NCBI GenBank assembly: GCA_945901725.1
Contig: CAMDLK010000009.1
Coordinates: 1 to 41,176 of the forward strand
Reading direction: 5' to 3'
Length of the DNA stretch: 41,176 nt
Origin: Bifidobacterium breve
GTDB lineage: Bacteria; Actinomycetota; Acidimicrobiia; Acidimicrobiales; Ilumatobacteraceae
In this document: positions 33,788-40,928 of the stretch, piece after piece
How positions within the stretch are numbered: position 1 is the first letter of the stretch
Layout: every line of letters begins with the position of its first letter
Notes under the pieces: generated by a model
Databases searched by the model: none
Told to the model about the DNA's origin: nothing
The model's input: the letters and a program-made list of their open reading frames with translations, nothing else
Position numbers and translations under genes: made by a program

Positions 33788-33971
33788 ATCGGCACCGATC
33801 TGCTCCGCAACATGATCGATATGTCATCTTTGCATTACCGAATTACCTAAGTGGTGGATGCTGGGCCTGGCAGCCAAAGTATTCATGTCGTCGTAACTTT
33901 TGCACCTTCCGACATGTGCACAAATTGAAAAAGTGTGTTCAGCATTTCGCTGCATGGATGAATTTTGGTGG

Positions 33972-33999
33972 TTTTTAAAATATTTTTTAAAATATTTTT
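33972..33999. repeat. 12-base tandem repeat in an A/T tract
   Basis: Two perfect copies of TTTTTAAAATAT (33972-33983, 33984-33995) are followed by a partial third (TTTT). Such phased T/A runs bend DNA, and the location upstream of a nucleoid-protein gene is suggestive. Confidence 0.8.
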
Positions 34000-34329
34000 C
34001 GGCCCGATTTTTCCAAAATTTTGTACACGATGAACATGTTGAGCCGCACCAATCGAGCGCGTGTGACAATTGCCGAAAGCATTAATCATGACTTGGTGCA
34101 TCATGTGAAATGTTCAAATATGAATCAAAATCGCGCGGTGTTCAATCTTCCGAAAGTCAAGCGCAGTAAGGGTTTGCGGGGGAATATGCGTCTGCATACT
34201 CATGTGTAATTGATTTTCGGTTTTAATAAACGATCTCAGACATGTGAGCAACTACACAGTGTCCATACGCCAGTAAATGCATCGCAATGTGCACGCGCGC
34301 GCTGAATTCAAAAACACCAAAAAATCAGA

Positions 34330-34347
34330 TAGTTGCATTTGCAACTA
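34330..34347. promoter_or_regulatory. Perfect inverted repeat upstream of the HU gene
   Basis: TAGTTGCA, two bases TT, and TGCAACTA give perfect 8-base arms, about 75 bases before the HU start. A protein-binding site is likely but unproven. Confidence 0.45.
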
Positions 34348-34357
34348 GTCGAATGCT

Positions 34358-34377
34358 TGCTTTTTGTGATCAAAGCA
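34358..34377. promoter_or_regulatory. Second inverted repeat upstream of the HU gene
   Basis: TGCTTT and AAAGCA are separated by 8 bases. It lies 10 bases after the first inverted repeat and about 45 bases before the HU start. Confidence 0.3.
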
Positions 34378-34405
34378 GTTCAAATTGTTTGACAACTCCG
34401 ATTCC

Positions 34406-34412
34406 GGGGAGG
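34406..34412 (+). promoter_or_regulatory. Strong ribosome binding site of the HU gene
   Basis: GGGGAGG lies 8 bases before the ATG at 34421. It is among the strongest Shine-Dalgarno sites in the window and fixes the start, removing 12 upstream codons of the open frame. Confidence 0.75.
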
Positions 34413-34420
34413 AATACACA

Positions 34421-34705
34421 ATGACAAAAGCAGAACTCATCGAAGAGGTATCAAAGGCAGCAGAGTGCTCGAAGGCAGACGCCGAGCGCACTCTTGCAGC
34501 GTTCTTTGACCTAATTGTTGCTTCTACTAAGAAGGGCGAAAAAGTGGCATGGCCGGGCTTCGGCTCGTTCAGTACCACCGATCGCAAGGAGAGGACTGGC
34601 CGTAACCCACAAACGGGTGCAGCAGTAACAGTCCCCGCCTCAACCGCGATGAAATTCACAGCGAGCTCTACATTAAAAGCTCAGCTGAACCCAAACCGTA
34701 AGTAA
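34421..34705 (+). CDS. hup: HU-family DNA-binding protein
   Basis: The 94-residue nucleoid protein shows the whole HU/IHF fold: the N-terminal helices M-T-K-A-E-L-I-E-E-V, then G-E-K-V-A-W-P-G-F-G-S-F, the DNA-binding arm R-K-E-R-T-G-R-N-P-Q-T-G and a closing helix. HU bends and compacts DNA. Unlike mycobacterial and streptomycete HupB/HupS it has no lysine/alanine tail; a separate Lys/Ala protein is encoded 27 bases downstream. It is translated from a strong ribosome binding site with a leader, unlike most genes here. Confidence 0.97.
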   Translation: MTKAELIEEVSKAAECSKADAERTLAAFFDLIVASTKKGEKVAWPGFGSFSTTDRKERTGRNPQTGAAVTVPASTAMKFTASSTLKAQLNPNRK

Positions 34706-34732
34706 CCACTTACACAACGAGAGGAAACTCAA

Positions 34733-34966
34733 GTGGCAGCAAAGAAAAAAGCAGCAGCTAAAAAAGCTCCTGCACGCAAGAAGAAAGCAGCAGCTAAGAA
34801 AGCTCCTGCACGTAAGAAGAAAGCAGCAGCCAAGAAGGCTCCTGCAAAGCGCAAGAAAGCAGCCAAGAAGGCTGCTCCTGCACGCAAGAAAAAAGCAGCA
34901 GCTAAAAAGGCTCCTGCACGCAAGAAGAAGGCCACTCGCAAGAAGGCCGCTGCAAAGAAGGCCTAG
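34733..34966 (+). CDS. Lysine/alanine-rich histone H1-like repeat protein
   Basis: The 77-residue protein consists of Lys, Ala, Arg and Pro apart from its start residue and one Thr. It is built from six units of 12 residues (first unit K-K-K-A-A-A-K-K-A-P-A-R), residues 4-75. This matches the DNA-condensing tail that many actinobacteria fuse to HU, and histone H1-like proteins of other bacteria. The GTG start has AGAGGA a few bases upstream. It lies 27 bases after the HU gene and is probably in the same operon. The protein is likely disordered and binds DNA without sequence preference. The stop codon sits in the centre of a perfect palindrome. Confidence 0.85.
   Translation: MAAKKKAAAKKAPARKKKAAAKKAPARKKKAAAKKAPAKRKKAAKKAAPARKKKAAAKKAPARKKKATRKKAAAKKA
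34742..34957 (+). repeat. Six tandem 36-base coding repeats
   Basis: Six 36-base units encode the K-K-K-A-A-A-K-K-A-P-A-R type repeat. Units 1-3 and 5 are nearly identical, unit 4 is permuted (R-K-K-A-A-K-K-A-A-P-A-R) and unit 6 is degenerate. Copy number could vary by slippage or recombination. Confidence 0.85.
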
Positions 34967-35050
34967 GCCTTCTTTTCAACTTCAAATCAGTAGAACCCTT
35001 GGGTTCGGAGTGTCGGAATGGAGGGCGAAAGCCCTCCATTTCACTTTCTC
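34954..35050 (+). terminator. Terminator region after the Lys/Ala protein with three hairpins
   Basis: A 22-base perfect palindrome (34954-34975) covers the stop codon TAG. GAACCC/GGGTTC forms a small hairpin at 34993-35006. AATGGAGGGC, loop GAAA and GCCCTCCATT (35017-35040) form a strong 10-base-pair stem followed by a pyrimidine-rich run TCACTTTCTC. The last is the best intrinsic terminator candidate in the window. Confidence 0.7.
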
Positions 35051-35091
35051 CGGACAAGTTCTCACCGTTGCATTTCAGGCACACTTGTGGA

Positions 35092-35880
35092 ATGCCTAGC
35101 AACACTGACCATGTACTGACAGATCTCATTGCCGAGGTAGCAGCTCTCGATGCGCACCTGTCAGCAATGTCTGAATCTGATTGGTCTGTTCCAACACCCG
35201 CGCCAGGTTGGGACGTAGCTGACCAGGTCATTCACTTAGGACTTATTGATCGTCGCGCAATGTGGTCAATGGTTGACCCTGATCGTTTTACCAGCGATAT
35301 GGCGTCGATGATGACTTCAGGCGGGTTGGACGCAATCCAAAATGCCGAGCGTGAAAAGTCACCACAACAGTTGATCGAGTGGTGGCGCGAAGGTGCAGCT
35401 GATCTTGCGCGAGCAGCGGAATCTATTGATCTGTCAGCGCGGTGCAAATGGTATGGGCCATCAATGTCCGGCACTTCTATGTTGACCGCTCGCTTAATGG
35501 AGACGTGGGCCCATGGGCAAGACATCGCAGATGCTCTGAGGTGGTCACGTGCGTCGACTGACCGTTTGAAGCACATTGCTCATATTGGGGTTCGTGCGAT
35601 GCCGTTTGCATTCGCTTCGAACAAGTTGCTGGCTCCAGAAGGAAAAGTGTTTGTCGCACTGACTAGTCCGAGCGGTGATAGGTGGACATGGGGCGATGAG
35701 TCTGCAGATTCATCAGTCACGGGGTCTGCGTTGGGTTTCTGTTTAGCAGTGACACAACGTCGCCACATCGATGACTGTGGGTTAACAACAGTGGGAGAGC
35801 CGGCATCGACATGGATGCCAATTGCGCAGAGTTTTGCGGGGCCGCCAGGTGTTGGCAGAGTTGCAGGGCAGTTCTCTTAA
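35092..35880 (+). CDS. DinB-fold metal-binding protein of the mycothiol-dependent maleylpyruvate isomerase type
   Basis: The 262-residue protein has the N-terminal MDMPI/DinB four-helix domain with W-S-V-P-T-P-A-P-G-W-D-V-A-D-Q-V-I-H-L and a second metal-binding segment M-E-T-W-A-H-G-Q-D-I. The three expected ligands (His, Glu, His) are present. The C-terminal half is the wider TIGR03084-type domain with F-V-A-L-T-S-P-S-G-D-R-W-T-W-G. Members use mycothiol or a related thiol as cofactor. The ATG at 35092 is chosen; upstream codons fall in the terminator hairpin. Substrate unknown. It ends stop-to-stop with PIG-L, overlapping four bases. Confidence 0.82.
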   Translation: MPSNTDHVLTDLIAEVAALDAHLSAMSESDWSVPTPAPGWDVADQVIHLGLIDRRAMWSMVDPDRFTSDMASMMTSGGLDAIQNAEREKSPQQLIEWWREGAADLARAAESIDLSARCKWYGPSMSGTSMLTARLMETWAHGQDIADALRWSRASTDRLKHIAHIGVRAMPFAFASNKLLAPEGKVFVALTSPSGDRWTWGDESADSSVTGSALGFCLAVTQRRHIDDCGLTTVGEPASTWMPIAQSFAGPPGVGRVAGQFS

Positions 35881-36650
35881 AGCCTGTTCATGAGGTGAAA
35901 GATTTCAGCTGCTGCGAAACCATGTGGTGCACCAAGATCGCTCATGCGCTGACGCATCCGTGAACGGAACACTTCCATGCCGTCTTCATCTGTTGCCTTC
36001 ATTGTTGATTCAAACTGGCTTTCATGGCGTTCTAAAGCTGTGAGTTTCACTGGCACCAATGGGGAAATGTCTTCCACATGATTTGGTTCGTCTGCTTCCC
36101 ACAAGAGCAATGCATCAGGGCGATGATGAACAACGCCGTGATCAGTGAAGTGATGCTTTAAGAAATGTGGGTCACGTGCAGCAACGATGGCATCGCACAC
36201 GTTGAGACCAGTATTGCGGTGGTCTGGGTGAAGGCGATAGCGCTTCCATGGATCATGCGATAAGACCACGTTTGGCTTCAGTGTTCGAATAGCAAGAGCG
36301 ATGCGATCTATTGCTTCTTTTGAATGTTCGAGTTCGCCGTCGATATAGCCAAGAAAAGACACCGTGCCGGAAGTGCCAAGCGCACTGGCTGCATTGCGTT
36401 GTTCAACTTGTCGTGACTGAACGAGTGCTGCGGTGTCTGCGTCAGGGTTCCACGTGCCCTTTGAACCGTCGGTGCACACAAGGTGGTGCACTACTGCTCC
36501 TTCTGCAGACCATTTGGCAATAGTTCCTCCACAACCGAACTCAATATCATCGGGGTGCGCACCAATTGCAAGAACAATCTGTGGCGTTGCGAGATTTGAT
36601 GTGAAGGTAGTTGCAGTTACTGGTGGCTGACCTGGGTCATTTGCGCTCAT
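35877..36650 (-). CDS. PIG-L-family deacetylase
   Basis: The 257-residue protein has the zinc motif A-I-G-A-H-P-D-D-I-E-F and a later H-P-D-H-R-N-T-G with a third histidine, the pattern of N-acetylglucosaminyl deacetylases such as MshB and mycothiol conjugate amidase. It may take part in mycothiol-type thiol metabolism or act on another N-acetyl sugar; MshB itself is usually longer. The start overlaps the stop of cofC by four bases (ATGA), so they are co-translated. The neighbouring MDMPI-type gene hints at low-molecular-weight thiol chemistry, but this is only suggestive. Confidence 0.85.
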   Translation of the reverse strand: MSANDPGQPPVTATTFTSNLATPQIVLAIGAHPDDIEFGCGGTIAKWSAEGAVVHHLVCTDGSKGTWNPDADTAALVQSRQVEQRNAASALGTSGTVSFLGYIDGELEHSKEAIDRIALAIRTLKPNVVLSHDPWKRYRLHPDHRNTGLNVCDAIVAARDPHFLKHHFTDHGVVHHRPDALLLWEADEPNHVEDISPLVPVKLTALERHESQFESTMKATDEDGMEVFRSRMRQRMSDLGAPHGFAAAEIFHLMNRL

Positions 36651-37222
36651 GATTGTTCCGTTTCTCTTCGTGCTAATTCACTTAAATCGTCTGCTGTATC
36701 AAGGTCAAGTGCCAAAGCGTTATCAACGATGATTTCATATTCAAGTCCAGCATCTATTGCGAGACGAATGTGATTGTCGCAACTGCCCGGGCCATACGCG
36801 GTTGTGAAAGAACTGCTGGCAGGAAAGCTAAGAACATTGGTGCCATCGCGATGACGATCGGGTACGAGACTTACTTTTCCTTCGCGTGCAATGTGGTTGA
36901 AACTGATTGCTAGGGGAAGATCTGCATGGGCAACGATGATGTGGTCTGCGCCGTCAGCTTCGGCAACTGCGCGTCCGGTTGCAACCGCGATATCAAGACC
37001 AGGTGTTTGGCAATCAACAACGTGTGCGCCAAGTGCTGAAGCCCACGATGCAACACCTTCGTCTGAGCACACCACGTAGGTGGGCAATGACAGTGCTGCT
37101 CGCACCACAGTCTCTGCACACGATTGGGCAAGCGCAGAACGTTGTGCTGCGGTCAGGGTGTCAGCAAGACGCCCTTTGGCCATGGTGAATGACTTCACGG
37201 GGATCACGACGGCGAGATGCAC
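36647..37222 (-). CDS. cofC: 2-phospho-L-lactate guanylyltransferase (coenzyme F420 synthesis)
   Basis: The 191-residue nucleotidyltransferase shows V-V-I-P-V-K-S-F-T-M-A-K-G-R-L at the N-terminus, V-A-H-A-D-L-P at mid-protein, and D-R-H-R-D-G-T-N-V-L, which form the CofC/FbiD family pattern. It activates a phospholactate or phosphoenolpyruvate unit with GTP for F420 assembly. Other F420 genes (fbiA, fbiB, fbiC) are not in the window. The GTG start is fixed by TAGGCT (37229-37234, minus strand) exactly 6 bases upstream. It leads an operon with the PIG-L gene. Confidence 0.88.
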   Translation of the reverse strand: MHLAVVIPVKSFTMAKGRLADTLTAAQRSALAQSCAETVVRAALSLPTYVVCSDEGVASWASALGAHVVDCQTPGLDIAVATGRAVAEADGADHIIVAHADLPLAISFNHIAREGKVSLVPDRHRDGTNVLSFPASSSFTTAYGPGSCDNHIRLAIDAGLEYEIIVDNALALDLDTADDLSELARRETEQS

Positions 37223-37228
37223 CTAGTC

Positions 37229-37263
37229 AGCCTACGAACACTGTTGCCCTTGTGACCTACGCT
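37229..37263. promoter_or_regulatory. Divergent promoter pair for cofC and gpsA
   Basis: TAGGCT on the minus strand (37229-37234) is 6 bases from the cofC GTG. TACGCT on the plus strand (37258-37263) is 6 bases from the gpsA ATG at 37270. Confidence 0.55.
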
Positions 37264-37269
37264 AGAGAT

Positions 37270-38271
37270 ATGGCAGAGATTCGTATGGCAGTGGTGGGTG
37301 CCGGTTCATGGGGCACCACGGTCGCCTCGTTGGCTGCAGCTAATACACCCACGGTTTTGTGGGCTCGTCGCGAGTCTGTTGTGGAAAGCATCAACATAAA
37401 TCATGTCAACCCTGATTACCTCAGTGGTGTTGCGCTTTCGCCACAACTTCGGGCAACGGCGTCTCTCAGCGAAGCAGTGAGCACAGCAGACGTTGTGGTT
37501 ATGGCTGTGCCGTCTCAAGGTTTTCGTCAAGTTCTCAACGAAGCAAAATCACACATTCGTCCGTGGGTGCCAATAGTCAGTTTGGCGAAAGGTCTTGAAG
37601 CAGGCTCAATGTTGCGCATGTCGCAAGTTGCCAATGAAGTGATGCCTGGCCACCCTGTTGCAGTTTTGACAGGGCCAAACCTTGCATCAGAAATTTCCGT
37701 TGGTCAACCGGCTGCCAGTGTTGTTGCTATTGATGATGCAGTCATCGCTACTGCACTTCAAGAACTGTTCTCTACGCCAACCTTTCGTGTGTACACGAAC
37801 CCCGATGTTGTCGGATGTGAAATTGCCGGCGTTGTAAAGAACGTCATCGCTATCGCAGCAGGTATGGCAAAGGGAATGGGATTCGGCGACAACACGCGGG
37901 CAACACTCATCACTCGTGGGCTTGCAGAAATGACACGGCTTGCTGTTGCGTTAGGTGGAGACCCGGTATCTCTTGCTGGTCTTGCTGGTATGGGAGACCT
38001 CATCGCTACATGTTCCTCACAGAGCAGCCGAAACACGTCGGTCGGTATGCGCCTCGGCGCAGGGGAGGCGTTGGCTGACATTCTTGGTTCAACCACCATG
38101 GTTGCTGAAGGTGTGCGTAGTTCAGCAATAGTTCTTGAATTGGCGCAGCAATACGGCGTCGACATGCCGATCACCGAGCAAGTAGTTGCCGTGTGTCACA
38201 ACGGATTGTCCGCATCTGAAGGTTTACTGGCACTGATGTCTCGTCGTTCACGTCCAGAAGCCAAACCATGA
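37270..38271 (+). CDS. gpsA: NAD(P)-dependent glycerol-3-phosphate dehydrogenase
   Basis: This 333-residue enzyme makes sn-glycerol-3-phosphate for phospholipids. The Rossmann motif is V-V-G-A-G-S-W-G-T-T at the N-terminus; other blocks are S-L-A-K-G-L-E, L-T-G-P-N-L-A-S-E-I, the catalytic lysine region G-V-V-K-N-V-I-A-I-A-A-G and G-L-A-G-M-G-D-L-I-A-T-C. The open frame begins 27 codons earlier, but TACGCT is 6 bases before the ATG at 37270 and gives the family's normal start. The following unknown gene overlaps it by four bases. Confidence 0.95.
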   Translation: MAEIRMAVVGAGSWGTTVASLAAANTPTVLWARRESVVESININHVNPDYLSGVALSPQLRATASLSEAVSTADVVVMAVPSQGFRQVLNEAKSHIRPWVPIVSLAKGLEAGSMLRMSQVANEVMPGHPVAVLTGPNLASEISVGQPAASVVAIDDAVIATALQELFSTPTFRVYTNPDVVGCEIAGVVKNVIAIAAGMAKGMGFGDNTRATLITRGLAEMTRLAVALGGDPVSLAGLAGMGDLIATCSSQSSRNTSVGMRLGAGEALADILGSTTMVAEGVRSSAIVLELAQQYGVDMPITEQVVAVCHNGLSASEGLLALMSRRSRPEAKP

Positions 38272-39437
38272 GTCGCGTTATTGGTAACCGTGGTGGCACG
38301 TGGCGTGGAACAGTGTCCGAACACGGCACTCTGATCCCAGCTGATGGTGGACGAGAACTTGCATGGCATGTTGCAGGCGACGACCGGTGGTATTCACCAG
38401 CGGCAGAGCCGACACTTCGTCAGAAGTGGTACGCAGGGTTCCCCGTATGTGAGACGCGAATTCGTGTTGGCAATGGCGACATTGTGCAACGCATGTATTG
38501 CGTGGCCGACAGTGGCGGAATGACTGTCATTGAATTTGAAAATGAGTCAACTCTTCCAGTTGCTATCGCCGTCACTCGTTCCGATGTATTGACTACGCGT
38601 AAACCAATTGATAATCCGCCTGCCGGAATTGATTTGCCTGCTGGCTCAATGGTGATCCCTCTTGGACACAAGAGCACCGCGCGCATTGCTTTGGCGCACA
38701 TCAATCCGTCGTCTGGACCGTTGCCAGATGACGTTCCAGATCATCAACAAGTCGTGCGTGGTTGGGAAACTGCCTGTGATCTTGCGTCGCGCATCACCAT
38801 GCCAGACCATTCGGTGGTGGCGGGCATTGCCCGAGTGCGAAGCGATCTGTTGTTAGGTGTTGGCGCAACAGAAGATGCTTCAATCGAATTGGTTCGCCTT
38901 GCTGAAACACACCGAGATTCAATCGTTGACGTAGTGGAAGCTGTGCAGCGCCGGGTGAAAGTAGAAAAGCGCGCCAAAGTGTTGCAGTGGGACACGCCGC
39001 ATCTCATGGCGTCTGCTGCACGAGCATGTGTATTGCTTGATGATGAAGTTGCAGCGAACGACATTGGTTCTACGTGGTTGCGCATGGCTGATCGTGACGT
39101 AGCGGAACTTCCTATTGAGATCCCTGGCGGACTCAGAGCAATTGCATGGGCCGAATCTTTGTTGGCACAGGCATCACCAAGTGGCGGGCAGTGCGTGTTG
39201 CTTCCTCATGGCATTCCAGAGACCTGGTGGGGCTCAGCATTTGAAGCGCACGGCTTGACTGCAGACCCGTATCGAACGATTTCTTTTGCAGTTCGTTGGC
39301 ATGGGCCGCGACCTGCCGTGTTGTGGGAAATTACGGGTGCAGCCGGCTTGTTGATTACGGGTGGCGCAGCTGATCCGTCCTGGCACACCACAGATGCTTC
39401 AGGTGAAGCACTGCTGGCAGCGCCAGTCCCTGCTTAG
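38268..39437 (+). CDS. Unknown 389-residue protein coupled to gpsA
   Basis: I do not recognise this protein. Its first 140 residues look beta-rich, with R-W-Y-S-P-A, T-L-R-Q-K-W-Y-A-G-F-P-V-C-E-T-R-I-R-V and V-I-E-F-E-N-E-S-T-L-P-V-A-I-A-V-T, like the N-terminal domain of some glycoside hydrolases and debranching enzymes. The remainder is helical with Trp-rich segments (E-T-W-W-G-S-A-F-E, A-V-L-W-E-I-T), which would fit an alpha/alpha-barrel. No signal peptide is seen, so it is probably cytosolic. It starts inside the gpsA stop (ATGA overlap), so its product is made together with GpsA. Function unknown; a carbohydrate-active role is a guess from the fold impression. Confidence 0.7.
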   Translation: MSRVIGNRGGTWRGTVSEHGTLIPADGGRELAWHVAGDDRWYSPAAEPTLRQKWYAGFPVCETRIRVGNGDIVQRMYCVADSGGMTVIEFENESTLPVAIAVTRSDVLTTRKPIDNPPAGIDLPAGSMVIPLGHKSTARIALAHINPSSGPLPDDVPDHQQVVRGWETACDLASRITMPDHSVVAGIARVRSDLLLGVGATEDASIELVRLAETHRDSIVDVVEAVQRRVKVEKRAKVLQWDTPHLMASAARACVLLDDEVAANDIGSTWLRMADRDVAELPIEIPGGLRAIAWAESLLAQASPSGGQCVLLPHGIPETWWGSAFEAHGLTADPYRTISFAVRWHGPRPAVLWEITGAAGLLITGGAADPSWHTTDASGEALLAAPVPA

Positions 39438-39486
39438 AACGCGTTACAAGCGCTCTGAACGCTGTTCAGATGATGTCAGCGGCAAC

Positions 39487-40281
39487 TTAGCGGTCGGTGA
39501 ATAACTCGAACGTGTCATCGACTGCAATGTCGCCACACGTGGTGACCATCGCATAGAGACGGCATTGATCACCGCGTTCATGGCTCATGCGTTTGAAGTC
39601 TTTGTTGAGAAACCAGTCGTTGTTCTGCTTGCACGGAATCGCATACGACGTTAAGAATCCGCGCACGGAGCCGATGCGAAAGTGTGCACCGGGGCGAAAT
39701 GCTTCAGCTGGAATGCCCGTAACTGTGATGTTTTCTCCGGCGAATCCTGGGCTGATGGGGTGACCCTCTGCTCGCAGTGTGTCGATGGCATCTGTTGACC
39801 AGATACACAGTGCTTGCCATGGTCGTCCATGACCAACACGCCACGACTGCACGTCACCTTCAACACCCTTCCAACCGACCACAGCAGAATCAAGTGGCTT
39901 CTTCGGCAGTCCTTTGGATGCATGTAAGTGGGCAACTGTTCCTACATGATCAATCGCAAGAGAACGCATAGTGGGAAAGAATCTCCACATAGCTGCAAGC
40001 AGTGACTCAATCTGCGGGTCAGTGAGTTGATCGTATCTCTCCATCACAGACGCATGGACTGCTGCGAATGCGTTATCAACATTCTCAAGCGACGGCAATG
40101 AGATTCCTGCAAGCGATGACATCTCTGCGAGATACCCGCGTGCTCCGGCAAGCCAGCCGTCGGGGATTGAGGACTTATGTGTGTGGTGGCCCCAAATATC
40201 GTTCAACTCGTCAAGGGTGCCCTTTGCATCTTGAGCCGTGTACACATAGTTGCCGACAGTGATCGATGCGGGGCGAGTCAT
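39487..40281 (-). CDS. MOSC-domain protein with a distinct N-terminal domain
   Basis: The 264-residue protein has a helical N-terminal part of about 130 residues that I do not recognise and a C-terminal MOSC domain. The MOSC domain contains G-V-E-G-D, P-I-S-P-G-F-A-G-E-N-I-T-V, G-A-H-F-R-I-G and the conserved cysteine of A-I-P-C-K-Q-N-N, the predicted sulfur-carrying residue of molybdenum-cofactor sulfurases and YiiM-type enzymes. The fusion is uncommon. TAGGCT (40288-40293, minus strand) lies 6 bases before the ATG, overlapping the -10-like box of the divergent RNase HII gene. Confidence 0.82.
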   Translation of the reverse strand: MTRPASITVGNYVYTAQDAKGTLDELNDIWGHHTHKSSIPDGWLAGARGYLAEMSSLAGISLPSLENVDNAFAAVHASVMERYDQLTDPQIESLLAAMWRFFPTMRSLAIDHVGTVAHLHASKGLPKKPLDSAVVGWKGVEGDVQSWRVGHGRPWQALCIWSTDAIDTLRAEGHPISPGFAGENITVTGIPAEAFRPGAHFRIGSVRGFLTSYAIPCKQNNDWFLNKDFKRMSHERGDQCRLYAMVTTCGDIAVDDTFELFTDR

Positions 40282-40287
40282 GTTCGA

Positions 40288-40297
40288 AGCCTACGCT
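40288..40297. promoter_or_regulatory. Overlapping divergent -10 boxes for the MOSC and RNase HII genes
   Basis: TAGGCT on the minus strand (40288-40293) and TACGCT on the plus strand (40292-40297) share the two bases TA at 40292-40293. The boxes are 6 and 7 bases from the starts at 40281 and 40305, so only 23 bases separate the two genes. Confidence 0.6.
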
Positions 40298-40304
40298 TCA
40301 CCGT

Positions 40305-40928
40305 ATGGCACGACCAGTTCCCACTCTTGATTACGAGCGCGAACTCATGGCAACTGGCGCACGCATCATTGCAGGAATGGATGAAGTGGGTCGCGGCGCA
40401 ATTGCAGGGCCAGTCACCATCGGGGTGGTTGCTATCGATGCAACTATTGGCGTAGTGCCTGAAGGTCTAGCCGATTCGAAATTGATGACACCGAAGCGCA
40501 GAGAAGCAATGGTGCCCGTTGCAAAAGAGTGGGGTCTTGCGTGGGCAACAGGTTCTGCAACAGCAGCCGAAATCGACAAGTACGGAATTATGACTGCGCT
40601 CAGTCTTGCGGGTAGTCGGGCATTGACGGCGCTTGGGTTGCGACCAGACATCATCATCCTTGACGGCAACAACAGTTTCCTTCTTGAAGAAGATGATGGG
40701 CCGCGCATTGTGACACGCATCAAGGGGGACCAAAATTGCGCAAGTGTGTCAGCAGCAAGCGTGATTGCCAAAGTGGAACGTGATGCGTTGATGACGGAAT
40801 TACACGAACAGTTTCCGCACTACGGATGGAGCGGTAACAAGGGTTACGGCGCAGCAGTACACACTGATGCAATAAAGATTCACGGAGTCACTGACTTGCA
40901 TCGCAAGTCGTGGAACTTGGGTGTTTAG
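40305..40928 (+). CDS. rnhB: Ribonuclease HII
   Basis: The 207-residue enzyme removes ribonucleotides from DNA. The active-site acids are visible as D26 and E27 in I-A-G-M-D-E-V-G-R-G, D120 in I-I-L-D-G-N-N and D142 in K-G-D-Q-N-C-A-S-V-S-A-A-S-V-I-A-K. A-D-S-K-L-M and the C-terminal G-Y-G-A-A-V-H are also standard. The ATG at 40305 follows a TACGCT box by 7 bases; 13 upstream codons of the open frame are not conserved. The stop overlaps the stop of the convergent dehydrogenase by four bases. Confidence 0.95.
   Translation: MARPVPTLDYERELMATGARIIAGMDEVGRGAIAGPVTIGVVAIDATIGVVPEGLADSKLMTPKRREAMVPVAKEWGLAWATGSATAAEIDKYGIMTALSLAGSRALTALGLRPDIIILDGNNSFLLEEDDGPRIVTRIKGDQNCASVSAASVIAKVERDALMTELHEQFPHYGWSGNKGYGAAVHTDAIKIHGVTDLHRKSWNLGV

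Larger units (their letters stand above)
33788..34420. other. Long AT-rich intergenic region upstream of the HU gene
   Basis: No convincing gene lies in these 633 bases. It separates the divergent PhoH and HU genes and is visibly richer in A and T than its surroundings, most strongly at 33961-34025. It contains a 12-base tandem repeat, two inverted repeats close to HU, and a 62-codon open frame at 34021-34209 that has no recognisable features. It may hold a long promoter region, a curved-DNA element or a small RNA; no RNA family is recognised. Confidence 0.6.

Noticed and set aside
34021-34209. 62-codon open frame in the gap before HU
   Set aside because: No ribosome binding site or TANNNT box at the right distance, odd composition (many Asn, His, Met) and no recognisable family. 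It is probably chance.
34742-34957. Regular 36-base repeats resembling a CRISPR-like spacing
   Set aside because: The units are directly adjacent with no unique spacers, and they encode an in-frame Lys/Ala repeat protein with a ribosome binding site.
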